A stretch of 64,000 nucleotides of DNA from Delphinus delphis (GCF_949987515.2 NC_082699.1:79589458-79653457); one strand, 5' to 3'; shown: positions 37,641-52,378, numbered from the stretch's first letter. Notes: generated from the letters alone by a model not told the origin. Program-made: numbers and translations.

Positions 37641-39078
37641 ATGAGCTATATTGTGACAGGAAGCCAGAGAGTAACCGTGATCCTGAGACAGGACAGGGAA
37701 GGCCTGCTGCGTGGACGCTCTGCAGGCACGGACAGGAGGAGAAAGCTATGGCCAGTCAGCCGTTACACGCCACAGTGCCAGAGGCTGTGTGGATCTGCTG
37801 CAGTGGAGACACCACCTCCAGCCTGGCAGCCCTGATTGCTTCTGCTGCCTGCGTAAGTTTCCTGTCATCCACCATCTTCCACGGTTATTTGTTTCTCGCA
37901 AAGGCCAGACAGGTGAGTTTAATGGAGATGTGATGGGCCCCACCACATCTGTTTTCCTCAAATCTTTTTTGTTGTTGTTCGTTTGTTTAAATTTAGGCTT
38001 TATTTTTTTAGAGCAAAATTGAGGGGAAGGCACAGAGCTTTCCCATAGATGCCCAGTCCCCACACACGCATAGCCTCCCCCATTATCAGCATCCCTCACC
38101 AGAGTGGGACACTGGGGACAAGTGGTGAGCCTACAGGCACCGTAATCACCCGAAGTCCACGGTCTGCATCAGGGATCTCGGCGTCGTGCATTTTACGGAT
38201 TTGCACAAATGCATGACATGTGTCCATCACTGTGGTATCGTACAGAGCATTTTCACTGCCCTAAAATTCCCCCGTGTTCTGTCTGTTCCTCCTACCCCCT
38301 TCAGTCCCTCACAGCCACCAATCTTTTCATTGTCTCCATAGTTTTGCCTTTTCCAGAATGTGAAATTGTTGGAATCATACAGTATTATAGCCTTCTCAAA
38401 TTGGCTTCTTTCCTTAGTAATCTGCATTTAAGGTTCCTCCGTGTCTTTTTGTGTCTTGATAGCTCATTTCTTTTTAGTGCTAAGTAACATTCCACTGTCT
38501 GGATGGACCACGGTTTATTTCTCTGTTCACCTACTGCAGGACATCTTGGTTGCCTCCAAGTTTTGCCTCCAACTGTGAATAAAGCTGCTGTAAACATCTG
38601 CAGACAGGATTTGACGTGAACATAAAATTTCCACTCCTTTCGGTAAATACCAAGGAGCACAACTGCCGAATCTTTAGAGTATATTCAGTTTTATAAGAAA
38701 CCGCCTGTCTCCCAAGGTGGCTGCGCCGTCCTGCGTCCCCACCAGCAGCGGAGGCAGTTCCTGCTGCTCCGCACCCTCGCCCGCGTCTGGCGTCGTTAAG
38801 TGTCTGCAGTAGGTGCGGAGTGGTCCCTCGCTGTTGTTTTAATTTGCATTTCCCTGATGACAGATGACACAGAGCAGCTGTCATATGCTTACGTGCCGTC
38901 GGTATATGTTCTCTGGTGAGGCATCTGTTCAGGTGTTTGGCCCATTTTAAAATCAGGTTTCTTCCTGTTGGGCTTTAAGAGTTCTTTGTATATTTCAGAT
39001 AACAGTCCTTTATCATTTGTATCTTTTGCAAATGTTTTCTCCCAGTCTGTCTTTTGCAGAGCAGAAATTTTTAATTTT

Positions 39079-39415
39079 TTAAAAATATTTATTGGCTGCA
39101 TTGGGTCTTCGTTGCTGCACGTGGGCTTTCTCTAGTTGCAGCAAGTGGGGGCTACTCTTTGCTGTGCTGTGCGGGTTTCTCATTGCGGTGGCTTCTCTTG
39201 TTGCGGAGCACGGGCTCTAGGCGCGTGGGTTCAGTAGTTGCAGCACGCGGGCTTCAGTAGTTGTGGCTCACGGGCTCTAGAGCGCAGACTCAGTAGCTGT
39301 GGTGCACAGGCTTAGTTGCTCCTTGGCATGTGGGATCTTCCCAGACCAGGGCTTGAACCCTTGTCCCCTGCATTGGCAGGTGGATTCTTAACCATTGCTC
39401 CACCAGGGAAGTCCC
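39079..39415 (-). mobile_element. CHR-1 type SINE
   Basis: Reversed long CHR element with the TAGTTGCAGCA/TAGTTGTGGCTCA block series and end CACCAGGGAAGTCCC, nested in L1. Confidence 0.88.
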
Positions 39416-39815
39416 AAAATTTTTAATTTTAATGAAGTCCCACTTATCACTTGTTTCTTTTTCTTTTTTCTTTTTTTTTGGATTTATAGCTTTTGCTTGA
39501 TACTTGGCAAATGCCCTTAGGATTAAGCAACTTTGAATGTTGGGCTTATCTCTTTGGGTTCTGCCTTATCCTAGATGTTGTCCCAGGAATTCCTTACTAT
39601 TTTTATTTGTTCTTTAATACTTTTAATGGACTTTTTAAAAATTTTTATTGGCGTGCAGTTGCTTTACACCGTTGTGTTAGTTCCTACGTACAGCAAAGTG
39701 AATCGGCTCTACGAGTACATACGTCCCCTCTTTTTTGGCTTTCCTTCCCATTTAGGTCACCACAGAGCACCGAGTAGAGTTCCCTGTGCCATACAGCAGG
39801 TTTTCATTAGTTGTC

Positions 39816-40030
39816 TTTTTTTTTTTTTTTTTTTTTTGCGGTACGCTGGCCTCTCACTACTGTGGCCTCTCCCGTTGCGGAGCACAGGCTCCGGACGCAC
39901 AGGCCCGGCGGCCATGGCTCACGGGCCCAGCCGCTCCGCGGCATGTGGGATCTTCCCGGACCGGGGCACGAACCCGCGTCCCCTGCATCGGCAGGCGGAC
40001 TCTCAACCACTGCGCCACCAGGGAAGCCCC
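39816..40030 (-). mobile_element. CHR-2 type SINE
   Basis: Reversed, nearly identical to the copies at 5960 and 42539: poly-T head, then TGCGGTACGCTGGCCTCTCA, end GGGAAGCCC. Flanked by ATTAGTT on both sides (target duplication). Confidence 0.92.
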
Positions 40031-40085
40031 ATTAGTTCTTTATTTTATACACAGTATCAATAGTGGATATATGTCAATCCCAACC

Positions 40086-41990
40086 TCCCAGTGCACAGTG
40101 AACGCTGGCAGAGGCCACTGACCCCTCCAGGTAAGGTTGGGAGAATAGTCATCATTGGGAGAGCACTTGTAGAGGCATCGCACGGTTCTTCTCCAGGGAC
40201 ATCTGGCATCTTCTTCAATCTAGGAGCTGTGAATCTTTGACCTTGACTTATGTCTGGGAACTAGACACTAGTGGCTGATGTCAGATTTCTGGTGGCAGAG
40301 CCTGGTGTTTCTCTGACTACACAAACTGAGCAATATCCCGTAGACTGCCCTGCATCTCGCCCCGGGTCACGGCCTCCTGACCGCCGCCCTGCCTGCTGCC
40401 TATCGCGATACCATCTCACCTCCGAGAGTTAAGCGCTGCTGCTTAGCGTCTTCTGTGCTGGTATCCCGTCACCGCATTGATGTTAGGGCGATGAATCTGG
40501 CCTCCCCAGTACCAGCCCAACCCCCAGAGGAGAGCCACCACTGAGCTCACGGGTGTGTTTTTTCATTGTTTTGATGAAGGGGTGCCCTCTGAGCCTTCCC
40601 AGGGGTCCTAGTCAGGTGGAGGCTTCAAGGCTAACATTAGCCATTTCCTGTGAGAACAAAGAAACCAACGTTGTTCGGAAGTAGTCCGCCTCTTCCTGGA
40701 GCCGACCTGCAGTTCCCCCCTCCATCTGCTGTGAGCCCTGACTCTGACTGCTGGCCTGGGTGCAGCAAAGGGGGACCTAGGGACTTCAGGCGAGGTCCTC
40801 GTGGCTCAGAAAGACCGCTCTCCTCTGGCAAAGGGGCGGGAGACGTTTTCTGGTGCGGAACCAGCAGCTCGTGCTGGCGAGTGTGGCCGCTGCCGGGGCA
40901 GCACGAGAGCGTCAAGGACACAGAAGAGCGGAGCCCCCTCTGCTGCCTCCTGCCTGCAGGTCCCCTCGCGTGCCCCCTGCTGGCACAGGAGCTGCGTGGT
41001 TTGCTGCGGCCCCAGCAGCACAAAGCGGACCGTGGAAGGGTGGGCTTGATGCCGAGCGGGAAGGCGCGCTGACCGGCGCTCTCGGCCTGGGCTGTGACCC
41101 GCACACACGCCCTTCCCACGCGTGGGAGCTTCCACACGGCAGCGTGTGCTTCTGCCTGACGGTGCAACGGTCCTGGGTGTGGATGAAGATTGTTTTCACT
41201 TTTTGGAAAGACAGTGAGACCATGTCCCGGGGGCCTCTACATCCCTGGGTGATATTAACTGCGCCTTAAATTCATTCACGTCTCACCTGGAACCTGGATT
41301 TCCTGAAACTTAAATACAGAATTGTAAAGCTTACCAACACCAACAAACCTGACATAAAATATAGGAGAATAAAACAGAGTGGAAAAGGAAATTAGTCAAT
41401 ATATACAAATACATGGAACAAACAAGGAAGAAACAGACACAGCCACTGCTGTTCTCGTCTCCGTAACTGACCATGGGCTCCCTCCCTCCACTGCCCATTT
41501 CACGTGCCCTTTGCCCTCAGCTAGGACACCTGCTGGTCTGGGTTCTTTACCTGAAGGATTTGAATGGTCATCGGTGCTTATTTGTTTGTTGTTTGTTTTC
41601 AGTTGCTTTAGTTTTGCATTGACGTCTCCTATCAGATGTGTGAGTAACAGGCTCCCCAGGGAATACCTTGGGTTCCAGACAGTCCTCCTTACCCGCGTGA
41701 GGGGCAGTGAACCGACCTTCCTGCGTAGTCATAACCTATTGCCCCAGTCAGCGCAGTGACTCCCTTCTTTGTCCGCTAATTTAGTGGTCAGGCAGAGGTC
41801 TCAGTGTTCAATTCAAACCATCCTCATGTCACCTGGTGGAAGTGTTCCTATCCTGGGAACTAAGACTTCTCAGCCAGCAGACCTCAGAGTCATGCAGAGA
41901 GGAAACAAAAATACCTTCGGTGGGCCATTGGACGTAACGGCGAGAGAAGCCGCTTCCGCTCTGCCTGCTGGCGCCTGGCGAGTCCTTCGG
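40086..41990. other. IQANK1 intron, no gene
   Basis: No exon recognised. The frames at 40640-41170 on both strands lack domain features. Confidence 0.35.
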
Positions 41991-41994
41991 CTGG

Positions 41995-42324
41995 GGGAGC
42001 GCCAGTGTCAGTTGCCTAGCGCTGCTTTACAGATCACAGCTCAGTGGGGCCCTCTGTTCAGTGTCTCACAGGCTGCTACCAGGCGTTGGCTGTGGCTGTG
42101 GTCTCACCTCGGGGCTCGACTGGGGAAGGGTTCGCTCCCTTGGGGACCTTGGATGAGGGACTCAGTTTCTTGCTGGCTTTCGGTCTTGTTATGTGGGCCT
42201 CTCCAGAGGGCGCACGGGCTTAGTTGGTCCGCGGCATGTGGGATCTTCTTGGACCAGGGCTGGAACCCGTGTCCCCTGCATTAACAGGCGGATTCTTAAC
42301 CTCTGCACCACCAGGGAAGTCCCA
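41995..42324 (-). mobile_element. Old repeat plus truncated CHR SINE
   Basis: 41995-42120 belongs to the same unassigned family as 44595-45110. It is followed at about 42196-42324 by a reversed CHR head lacking its tail and ending CACCAGGGAAGTCCC. Confidence 0.6.
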
Positions 42325-44410
42325 TAAAACATTTATAGTAATAAAATATTGACCGTATTCCCTGTGTTGTACAATATAGCCTTGTAGCTTATTTATTTTA
42401 TACACAGTAGTTTGTACCTCTTAATTCCCTATTCCTATCTTGTTCCTCCCCCTTCCCTCTCCCCACTGGTAACCACTAGTTCTCTATATCTGTTCATCTG
42501 TTTCTGTTTTGCTATATTCATTTCTTTTATTTTGTGTGTTTTTTTTTTTTTTTGCAGTACGCGGGCCTCTCACTGCTGTGGCCTCTCCCGTTGCGGAGCA
42601 CAGGCTCCGGACGTGCAGGCTCAGCGGCCATGGCTCACGGGCCCAGCCGCTCCGCGGCATGTGGGATCTTCCCGGACCGGGGCACGAACCCGTGTCCCCT
42701 GCATCGGCAGGCGGACTCTCAACCACTGTGCCACCAGGGAAGCCCCTATTTGTGGTCTTTTTGACGATAGACATTCTGACAGGTGTGAGGTGATATCTCA
42801 TTGTGGTTTTAATTTGCATTTCTTGGATGATTAACAATGTTGTGCATCTTTTCATGTGCCTCTTCGCTATCTGTATATCTTCTTTGGAAAAATGTCTATT
42901 CAGGTTCTCTGCCCATTAAAAAATTTTTTTGACGTTGTATGACCTGTTTATTATATTTTGGTTATTAACCCCTTATTGGTCATATCATTAGCAAATACTT
43001 TCTCCCATTCTGTAAGCTGTCTTTTCATTTTGTTGATGATTTCCTTTGCTGTGCAAAAGCTTCTAAGTCTAATTAGGTCCCATTTATTTATTTTTGCTTT
43101 TATTTCCTTTGCTTTAGGAGACAGATTCAAAAAAGATATTGCTGTGATTTATGTCAAAGAGTGTTCTGCTTATGTTTTCCTCTAGGAGTTTTATAGTATC
43201 CAGTCTTACATTTAGGTCTTTAATCCATTTGAGTTTATTTTTGTAGATGGTGTTAGAGAATGTTCTAATTTCATTGTTTTACATGTAGCTGCCCAGTTTT
43301 CCCACACCACTTATTAAAGAAACTGTCTTGTCTCCATTGTATAGTCTTGCCTCCTTTGTCATAGATTAATTAACTGCAGGTGCATGGGTTTATTTCTGGG
43401 CTTCCTATCCTGTTCCATTGATCTCCACTTCTGTTTTTGTGTCAGTACCATACTGTTTTGATTACTGTAGCTTTGTAGTATAGTCTGAAGTCAGGGAGTG
43501 TGATTCCTCCAATTTTGTTCTTCTTTCTCAAGATTGCTTTGGCTATTTGGGGTCTTTTGTGCTTCCACACAAATTTTAAAATTATTTGTTCTAGTTTGGT
43601 GGAAAATGTCCATGGTATTTTGATAGGCATTACATTGAATCTACAGATTGCTTTGGGTAGTATGGTCATTTTAAGAATATCAGTTCTTCCAGTTCAGGAA
43701 CACAGTATATCTTTCCATCTGTTTGTGTCATCTTCAATTTTTTTTTATCAGTGTCTTATAGTTTTCCTAGTACAGTTCTTTTAATTCCTTAGTAGGTTTA
43801 TTCCTAGGTATTTTATTATTTTTGATGCAATGGTAAATGGGATTGTTTCCTTAATTTCTTTTTCCAGTAGTTCATTGTTAGTGTATAGAAATGCAACGGA
43901 TTTCTGTATATTGATTTCATATCCTGCAACTTTACCAAATTCAATGATGAGCTCTAGTAGTTTTCTAGTGGCATCTTTAGGATTTTCTATCCTAAAGTCA
44001 TACATTACCATGTCATCTGCAAATAGTGACAGTTCTTCCTTTCCAATTTAGATTCCGTTTGTTTCTTTTTCTTATCTGATTACTGTGGCTAGGACTTCCA
44101 AAACTGTGTTGAATAGAAGTGGTGACAGTGGGCATCCTTGTCTTCATCCTGATCTTAGAGGAAACACTTTCAATTTTTCACCATTGAGTATGATGTGGGC
44201 TTATCATATATGGCCTTTATTATGTCGAGGTGTCTCCCCTCTATACCCACTTTGTGGAGAGTTTTTGTCATAAATGTATGTTGAATTTAGTCAAAAGCTT
44301 TTTCTGCATTATTGAGATGAGCATGTGATCTTTATTCTTCGACTTGTTGATGTGGTGCAGCATACTGATTGCTTTGCAGATATTTAACCAGAACGAACTT
44401 TTTGGCCAAC
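42325..44410 (-). mobile_element. L1 with reversed ORF2 remnants
   Basis: Reversed L1. The minus frames at 43669-43442 ([20 protein letters not shown], then [18 protein letters not shown]) and 44011-43781 ([20 protein letters not shown]) are typical of the C-terminal part of L1 ORF2. Stops separate them, so the element is dead. A CHR-2 SINE interrupts it at 42539-42745. Confidence 0.88.
42539..42745 (-). mobile_element. CHR-2 type SINE
   Basis: Reversed full-length copy with poly-T head and GCCACCAGGGAAGCCCC end, nested in the L1. Confidence 0.92.
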
Positions 44411-44594
44411 CCAATACATGTAATGTAATCAATCACATATGTGTGTTTAAATCTCATCTTAGTGTTTACTTCATAATTTTCAATTTACTTGGTGTCCCTT
44501 TTTACTCTCCTTCTTGGACTTCTTTTAATCTGTTAAAATGTTTTATTATTCCAATTTTTTCTACTCTTAGCAGTTAGGTATAAATTTGTATTTT

Positions 44595-45110
44595 CTGTGC
44601 TGCATAACAAATTACCACAAACTTAGCACCTTAAAACATCCCATATTTACTATCTCACTGTTTCCGTGGGTCGGGCATCTAAGGGTGACCCACCTGATGC
44701 CCCTCAGGACCTCACAGGCTGCAGCTGAGGTGTCAGCTGGGTCTGTGGTCTCACTGGAGGCTTGAGTGGGGAAGACTCCACCTCCAGGTTCATTTAGGTT
44801 GTTGGCAGTACCTGTCTCCTTGGAGGACTGAGTCCTGGCTTCTCTCTGGCCATTGGCTGGAGGTGCTCTCCAGTCCTGGAGGCCGCCCACAGCTCCCCAT
44901 AACATGGCCCCTCTGCAGCCAGCTCTCAACACAGCCATTTGCTTGTTTAAGGCCAGCAGGAGAGTCAGTCTGCTAAGATGGAATCTTCCAGAATGTAACG
45001 TAACCATGGGAGTGACAGCCTATCACCTTTGCCTGATTAAAGCTACTTCACAGATTCTACCCACACTCAAGGAGAGGGCTCACACAGGCATAAGCCACAG
45101 GGCATCATCT
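44595..45110. repeat. Old interspersed repeat, family unassigned
   Basis: Starts TGCTGCATAACAAATTACCA and contains GTCTGTGGTCTCACTGGAGG, a widespread mammalian repeat pattern related to the copies at 37130 and 41995. Confidence 0.5.
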
Positions 45111-45340
45111 TAGCGTGTGTCTGCCACAACGTTCTCTTACTAATCTTTAGTAGTTACCCTAGAGTTTACAATATATCTTCGAATTCTCAAGTCTACTATA
45201 ACACTCTACTTTTCTGACAATGCAAGAATCTTAGCCCTTTTAACTACACTTACCCTCTTCCAATACATGTGCTATTATTTTGTGTGTGTTTTAGCTCTTA
45301 TATATCTGTGATGTTGGTGCTACTGTTTTGCACAACTCTT

Positions 45341-45542
45341 TCTTTTTTTTTTTGCGGTACGCGGGCCTCTCACTGTTGTGGCCTCTCCCGTCGGAGCACA
45401 GGCTCCGGACATGCAGGCTCAGCGGCCATGGCTCAGAGGCCCAGCTGCTCCGCGGCATGTGGGATCTTCCCAGACCGGGGCGCGAACCTGTGTCCCCTGC
45501 ATCGGCAGGCAGACTCTCAACCACTGCGCCACCAGGGAAGCC
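45341..45542 (-). mobile_element. CHR-2 type SINE
   Basis: Reversed copy with a 2-base loss in CTCCCGT(TGC)GGAGCAC. Flanked by a 13-base target duplication (TTGCACAACTCTT / TTGCACAGCTCTT) with one mismatch. Confidence 0.92.
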
Positions 45543-45739
45543 CTTGCACAGCTCTTATGTGTATTCTTTCCAATGCACCCTCCCTACCTGCACCTCCATG
45601 TCCCATTTGGCTTTGTCTCTTCTGCCTTTTTTCTTTCTCTTTTGTCTTTCTCTTCATTGTTGGTCTGCTGCTACTGAACCCTCCTAAAGTTCTGTTTGTC
45701 CAAAGGTGTGTTTATTTTGCATTAAAAACTGTTTTTTTA

Positions 45740-46460
45740 CCCCTTTGAAGGGGTAAAGAAGATTGTTCTCATTTCATTGGGTTTTGGCAATTATACTACG
45801 GTGTGCTCTGGTGTTTGTGTGCACTTGCTTGTTTTTGTACTCATCCTGCTTGGGATTCTTCATGCGTATCAAAGCTCTGACTTGATCTCTTGTTTGTTTT
45901 GAAAAATTCTCTTTGAACGCTGCTACCATCCTCTCCTTCCCTCATGCCTGCAACTCCCATGACATCAGCGTCAGACCTTTCCTTTTGTCTCTCTGTCTTT
46001 AATCCGAATATTTTCATTTGTACTGTATTCCAGGTTACTAATTCTATTTCCAGCTATGTCTATTATGCTGTTAAACTTAGCCATTGAGCTCTCAATTTAT
46101 GTTTTGTATTTTTACATTCTAGAATTTCCATTTGGTTCTTTATTATTGTTTCCAGTTCTCTGCCCAAACTTTTCAGTCTTATCTTTTAATTCCTTGAATA
46201 TATCACTCATAATTATTTTAAAGTCTATGTCCAAGAACTCCATCATTGGCTGCATCTGGGTCTGTTTTTATTGTTCATCATTTTTCTTGTTTTTCACTCA
46301 TATCTTGGTTCCTCATTAGCCTGATATGTTTTGGTTGCTGTACATTGCCTATTAAAAATGTGCTGGACAATGACATCTTCCTCCAGAGGAGACTTATTTA
46401 GTTTCTGGTAGGCACCAAGGCTAGAGGCAACTCAGATTACCTTAATCTAGTCCGGGGGTT
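45740..46460 (-). mobile_element. Old L1 3'-region fragment
   Basis: Reversed and diverged: CTAGAATTTCCATTTGGTTC, TTCCTTGAATATATCACTCA and CCAAGAACTCCATCATTGGC. Resembles the element at 6580-7430. Confidence 0.55.
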
Positions 46461-47080
46461 GAGTGATTTGAAGCTGAGGATTCCGTTCCCACGCGCGTTG
46501 CTTTATTTCCCAAAGGATGGAGTTCTTCAGGATTCTTACTCAATAGAATTGCCAGATAAAATACAGGACACTCATTTAAATTTGAATTTCAGATAAACAA
46601 TAAATCCTTTCTTACTGTATGTCCTCAGGATTATGTTCTGTATTTTTATTAGCTAAACCTGGCAACCCTAAGCCCTTACCCGGTGCTCTGGAATACAGAT
46701 TTTGTCCCCTTGTTGCTGAGACCTGCAGAAGCCCTGCTCACATTGTGCCCCTGCCCTCCCCCTGGTGCTGTGATTCTGGTGCTCGTGGCTGCTGCCAGGG
46801 GAAGCCTGTCTGCTGGTCTGGGGCCACTCCTGCGCTCTCCTGCCCTGAGCTCACCTCCTTCGCCTTTGCAGTGCCTTCAGACACGTTTCACAGCATGTTC
46901 ATTCTGTCCGTCTCTTCTGTTGCTGTCAGTGGGAAGACTGGTCCTAACCTCCTTCACTGACACGGCAGAAGCAGAACCACGTGCAGGAGCTTCTGGAGCT
47001 ACTCTTTTCCCTTTGGAATTCTGTGAATACTGATTCATTGACTTCTACATTTGATGCTGCTATAAAAAGTCCTAGGAGAG
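46461..47080. other. IQANK1 intron, no gene
   Basis: No exon recognised. It ends in the left target duplication of the SINE that follows. Confidence 0.35.
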
Positions 47081-47473
47081 GGACTTCCCTGGTGGTGCAG
47101 TGGTTAAGAATCCACCTGCCAATGCAGGGGACACAGGTTCCAGCCCTGGTCCAGGAAGATCCCACGTGCCACGGAGCAACTAAGCCTGTGCACCACAACT
47201 ACTGAGCCTGCGCTCTAGAGCCCGTGAGCCACAACTACTGAGCCTGCGCTCTAGAGCCCGTGAGCCACAACTACTGAGCCTGTGTGCCACAACTACTGAA
47301 GCCCGCATGCCTAGAGTCCGTGCTCCACAATAAGAGAAGCCACCACAATGAGAAGCCCGCGCGCCACAACGAAGAGTAGCCCCCACTCACCACAACTAGA
47401 GAAAGCCCGCGCGCAGGGAGGAAGACCCCACACAGCAAATAAATAAATAAATTTATTTATTTTAAAAAAATAA
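47081..47473 (+). mobile_element. CHR-1 type SINE, long form
   Basis: Plus strand: head GGACTTCCCTGGTGGTGCAG, internal ACAACTACTGAGCCTG(C/T)G repeats, and an AAATAAATAAATAAATTTAT tail. The target duplication AAGTCCTAGGAGAG is perfect on both sides. Confidence 0.93.
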
Positions 47474-47537
47474 TAAGTCCTAGGAGAGCGTAGTTTGATT
47501 TCTTTTCTGCTTGGGTCCTCGAGTAACTTTATATATA

Positions 47538-47767
47538 TATAAAATATTTATTTATTTATTTGGCTGTGCCGGGTCTTAGCTGCAGCACGCGGGATCTTCA
47601 TTGCTGCAAGTGAGATCTTCGTTTCCGCATGTGGGATCTTTTTTAGTTGTGGCAAGCGGCTTCTTAGTTGTGGCATGCCGGATATAGTCCCACAACCAGG
47701 GATCGAACCCGGGCCCCCTGCATTGGGAGCACGGAGTCTTAACTACTGGACCACCAGGGAAATCCCA
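47538..47767 (-). mobile_element. CHR SINE (diverged subtype)
   Basis: Reversed, with GATCTTC(A/G)TT-type repeats in the body and the end GGACCACCAGGGAAATCCC. It differs clearly from the CHR-2 copies and is probably older. Confidence 0.8.
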
Positions 47768-47779
47768 ATGACATGTTTT

Positions 47780-48420
47780 TTTTTTTAAGAGTCAGCAACC
47801 TTAAAAACAACCTGCCAGGTTTTTTGTTTCCTGGTATATTCTTTGTCCCTTTTGTCTTAAGATTCATTTCAGGAAATTTTTTTTGTATTTTATCTCTAAA
47901 TACTTTCCCCATCACTAGTATCCGCATTCTAGAGACACTAATTATTGTCACGTTTTATTGTCATCTTCTGTGTCTCCTCCTTCCGGTTTCCGCCCCCTTG
48001 CTAGCATTCACCGTGACCCTCCCAAACCCTTCTCTCCTGCCCCGAGCTCCACTCTGCACCACATCGGCTCTGTTTTCATCTGGTCCTGTGTTAACTGTTG
48101 GTCTGCAGAGCTGACTATTGTTTTCCATTTGTCTTCTTTTCTGTGATGACTCTTTTACCTCCTCATTCTGTTTTTCCCATCTTGTCTTTGATCCCTTGTT
48201 TTATTGGATTTCTGTTTTTATTAAGTTCCTCCCTAGCTTGCGGTGCTTTTGGAGAGCTGGCTTTTCTGCTTGTTTTCTTCCAGCGTCTTCTGAAAGCTGT
48301 CTCATCCCTTCCCTGTGGCATGTCCGCACCTTCTCACCTGCAGTTCTTTCACAGTGAGCATGGCCCCTGGGTCTGGCTCTCCTCTGCTTGGAGTCTCAAT
48401 TATGGAAACATAGGTTGAGC
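47780..48420 (-). mobile_element. Old L1-like fragment
   Basis: T-rich sequence with the look of a reversed ancient L1 3' region. Assignment by eye only. Confidence 0.4.
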
Positions 48421-48474
48421 AGTTACTTTCAGGACTCACAGTGTTCTATTATTGGACTGTTGGAAAGCCCTGTG

Positions 48475-48575
48475 GGGTGTAGCTACCATCACCCCATTTT
48501 AGGAAAGGGACACTGAGGCCCAGAGAGGCTAACTGGTCGCCTCATCACATGGGCAGAGAGTGGCAGGTGGGTGTG
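48475..48575 (-). mobile_element. MIR SINE fragment
   Basis: Reversed MIR core (CCCCATTTTAGGAAAGGGAC, ACTGAGGCCCAGAGAGGCTA). Confidence 0.65.
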
Positions 48576-49109
48576 GACGTCTCTCCTAGGGCAGGCGTTC
48601 AGACCCTCCCTGTAGCCAAGGGCGCTGCTGGGGCGAGGCAGAGTGTGCCGCCAGCGGATCACAGCTCTCAGGGGCCTTGGGCTCCCTATTCTGAGTTCCA
48701 GTGGGCTTATGGGTTGAGACACCCCCACTTCAGCCCAGCCGGTGGATTACTCTGGTTTAGTTGTGTTTGTGGATTTTAGAACATTTTTGATCCTTTCGTC
48801 AGGTCAGGAGGGAGTGCGCTTGCTCCGCTCGCCTTGTTAACCTGGAGCTCGGGCACACCTGGTGTTGGTCCTGCAGCCGCGTGGACCGCAGCGTGGAGCG
48901 GAGCACTGTGATCCGTAGCCCTCTCCCCACTAGCAGGGCCAACCGCGGCGGACCAAGCAGCCACCACCATCCAGTGAGCCTTCCGGAAGCTCCTGGCGAG
49001 CAAGGAGCAGGCCTGCCGTGAGCAGGACCACCAGGACTACCTGGAGCTGATGGAGAAGCTGCAGAGGCAGGTGAGGTCTACGGGGTTGGGTGTCGGAGCG
49101 GGGCATGAC

Positions 49110-49760
49110 TGCAGGGCTGGAGGCGGGGACGCGGGGCTGGGGGCGAGGAAGGAGGGCTCGGGGCGGAAACTGCAGGGCTCGGGGGCGGGAACTGCAGGGC
49201 TTTGGGCGGGGACGCAGAGCTGGGGGCGGGAACGCAGGGCTAGGGCGGGGGGACGCAGTGCTGTGGGGGACGCAGGGCTGGGGCGGGGACGCAGGGCTGG
49301 GGGCGGGGACGCAGGGCTAGGGCGGGGGGACGCAGCGCTGTGGGGGACGCAGGGCTGGGGGCGGGGAAGGAGGGCTCGGGGGCGGAAACTGCAGGTTTGG
49401 GGGCGGGGACGCAGGGCTGGGGGCGGGGACGCAGGGTTAGGGCGGGGAGACGCAGCGCTGTGGGGGACGCAGGGCTGGGGGCGGGGAAGGAGGGCTTGGG
49501 GGCGGAAACTGCAGGTTTGGGGGCGGGGACTCAGGGCTGGGGGCGGGGACGCAGGGTTAGGGCGGGGGGACGCAGCGCTGTTGGGGACGCAGGGCTGGGG
49601 GCGGGGACGCAGGGCTTGGGGGCGGAAACTGCAGGTTTGGGGGCGGGGATGCAGGGCTGGGGGCGGGGACGCAGGGTTAGGGCGGGGGGACGCAGGGCTG
49701 GCGGAGGGGAAGGAGGGCTCGGGGGCGGAAACTGCCGGGCTCTGGGGCCCGGACCCAGGG
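49110..49760 (+). repeat. GC-rich VNTR with 120-bp higher-order unit
   Basis: An intronic array between two IQANK1 exon relics. The basic unit is about 20 bases (GGGGCGGGGACGCAGGGCTG). From about 49320 it is organised in a 120-bp higher-order period: matching blocks begin at 49320, 49440, 49560 and 49680. Dense G-runs lie on the plus strand. The long frames through it on both strands are repeat artefacts. Confidence 0.92.
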
Positions 49761-50021
49761 TTGGGGGCCCAGGGCTGGGGCGGTGACCGCACTGGGCTGC
49801 CCGCAGGCCTTCGTGGCCCTGTTGCGGCGGGAGCCAGAGGCGGTCCGGCGGCAGTGGGAAGAAGCGGCGGCGGCAGGAGGAGCGGCAGCGCGGGGCCCGC
49901 CTGCTGGAGGCGCGCCTGCTGGAGGCGGGCCTGCTGGAGGCGGCCTTCGACGGGAACCTGGGCGAAATCCAGGCGGTCCTGGGGGAGGTGGGCGGCGGGG
50001 CGGCGGGGCGGCGGGCCCTGA

Positions 50022-51710
<1,689 letters not shown>

Positions 51711-52044
51711 TCACCTAAACCTCAAACCCTATATAAAATGAACTCAAAATGGATTAGTATTTAAATGTAAACTGTAAAACCTTTAGAATAACACAGGAGA
51801 AAATCTTTGGGACCTATGGCTTGGTAAAGTGTTCTTAGACAAAAAGCACAATCAATCGATAAAAGAAAGAAAAAAAAAACCCAACAAATTGAACTTCCTA
51901 AAAATGTAAAACTTTTGCTCTGCTGAAGCCCCTGTTAACAGGATGAAAAGACAAGCCACAGAGAGGGAGAAAATCCTTGCAGACCACGTATCTGACAGAG
52001 GACCCATATTTATAACATACAAACAACTCTCAAAACTCAATGGT

Positions 52045-52249
52045 GGGCTTCCCTGGTGGCGCAGTGGTTGAGAGTCCGCCTGCCGATGCAGGGGACACGG
52101 GTTTGTGCCCCGGTCCGGGAAGATCCCACATGCAACGAAGCAGCTGGGCCCGTGAGCCATGGCCGCTGAGCCTGCGCGTCCGGAGCCTGTGCTCCGCAAC
52201 AGGAGAGGCCACAGCAGTGAGAGGCCCGTGTACCGCAAAAAAAAAAACA
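52045..52249 (+). mobile_element. CHR-2 type SINE
   Basis: Plus strand: GGGCTTCCCTGGTGGCGCAG head and A11 tail, with CTCAATGGT target duplication on both sides. Confidence 0.93.
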
Positions 52250-52378
52250 ACACCTCAATGGTAAGTGGTATGATCTAGTTATAAAGTGAGCAAAGGGCAT
52301 GGAGAGAAATTTCACTGAAGAGGATATAATGATGCCAATAAACACAAGCTGTCCAACTCCGTCGCACCTGGAAGAAAT

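Larger units (their letters stand above)
38025..40085 (-). mobile_element. L1 (reversed), interrupted by two SINEs
   Basis: Reversed L1 3' region from about 38025: GTTTTGCCTTTTCCAGAATG, TGTTCACCTACTGCAGGACA, and TTTAATTTGCATTTCCCTGA near 38840. It is split by a CHR-1 SINE at 39079-39415 and, in a second L1 3' UTR (39635 on), by a CHR-2 SINE at 39816-40030. No open L1 frame remains. Confidence 0.75.

Noticed and set aside
43442..44011. L1 ORF2-like protein frames as host genes
   Set aside because: They are fragments of a reversed, stop-riddled L1.
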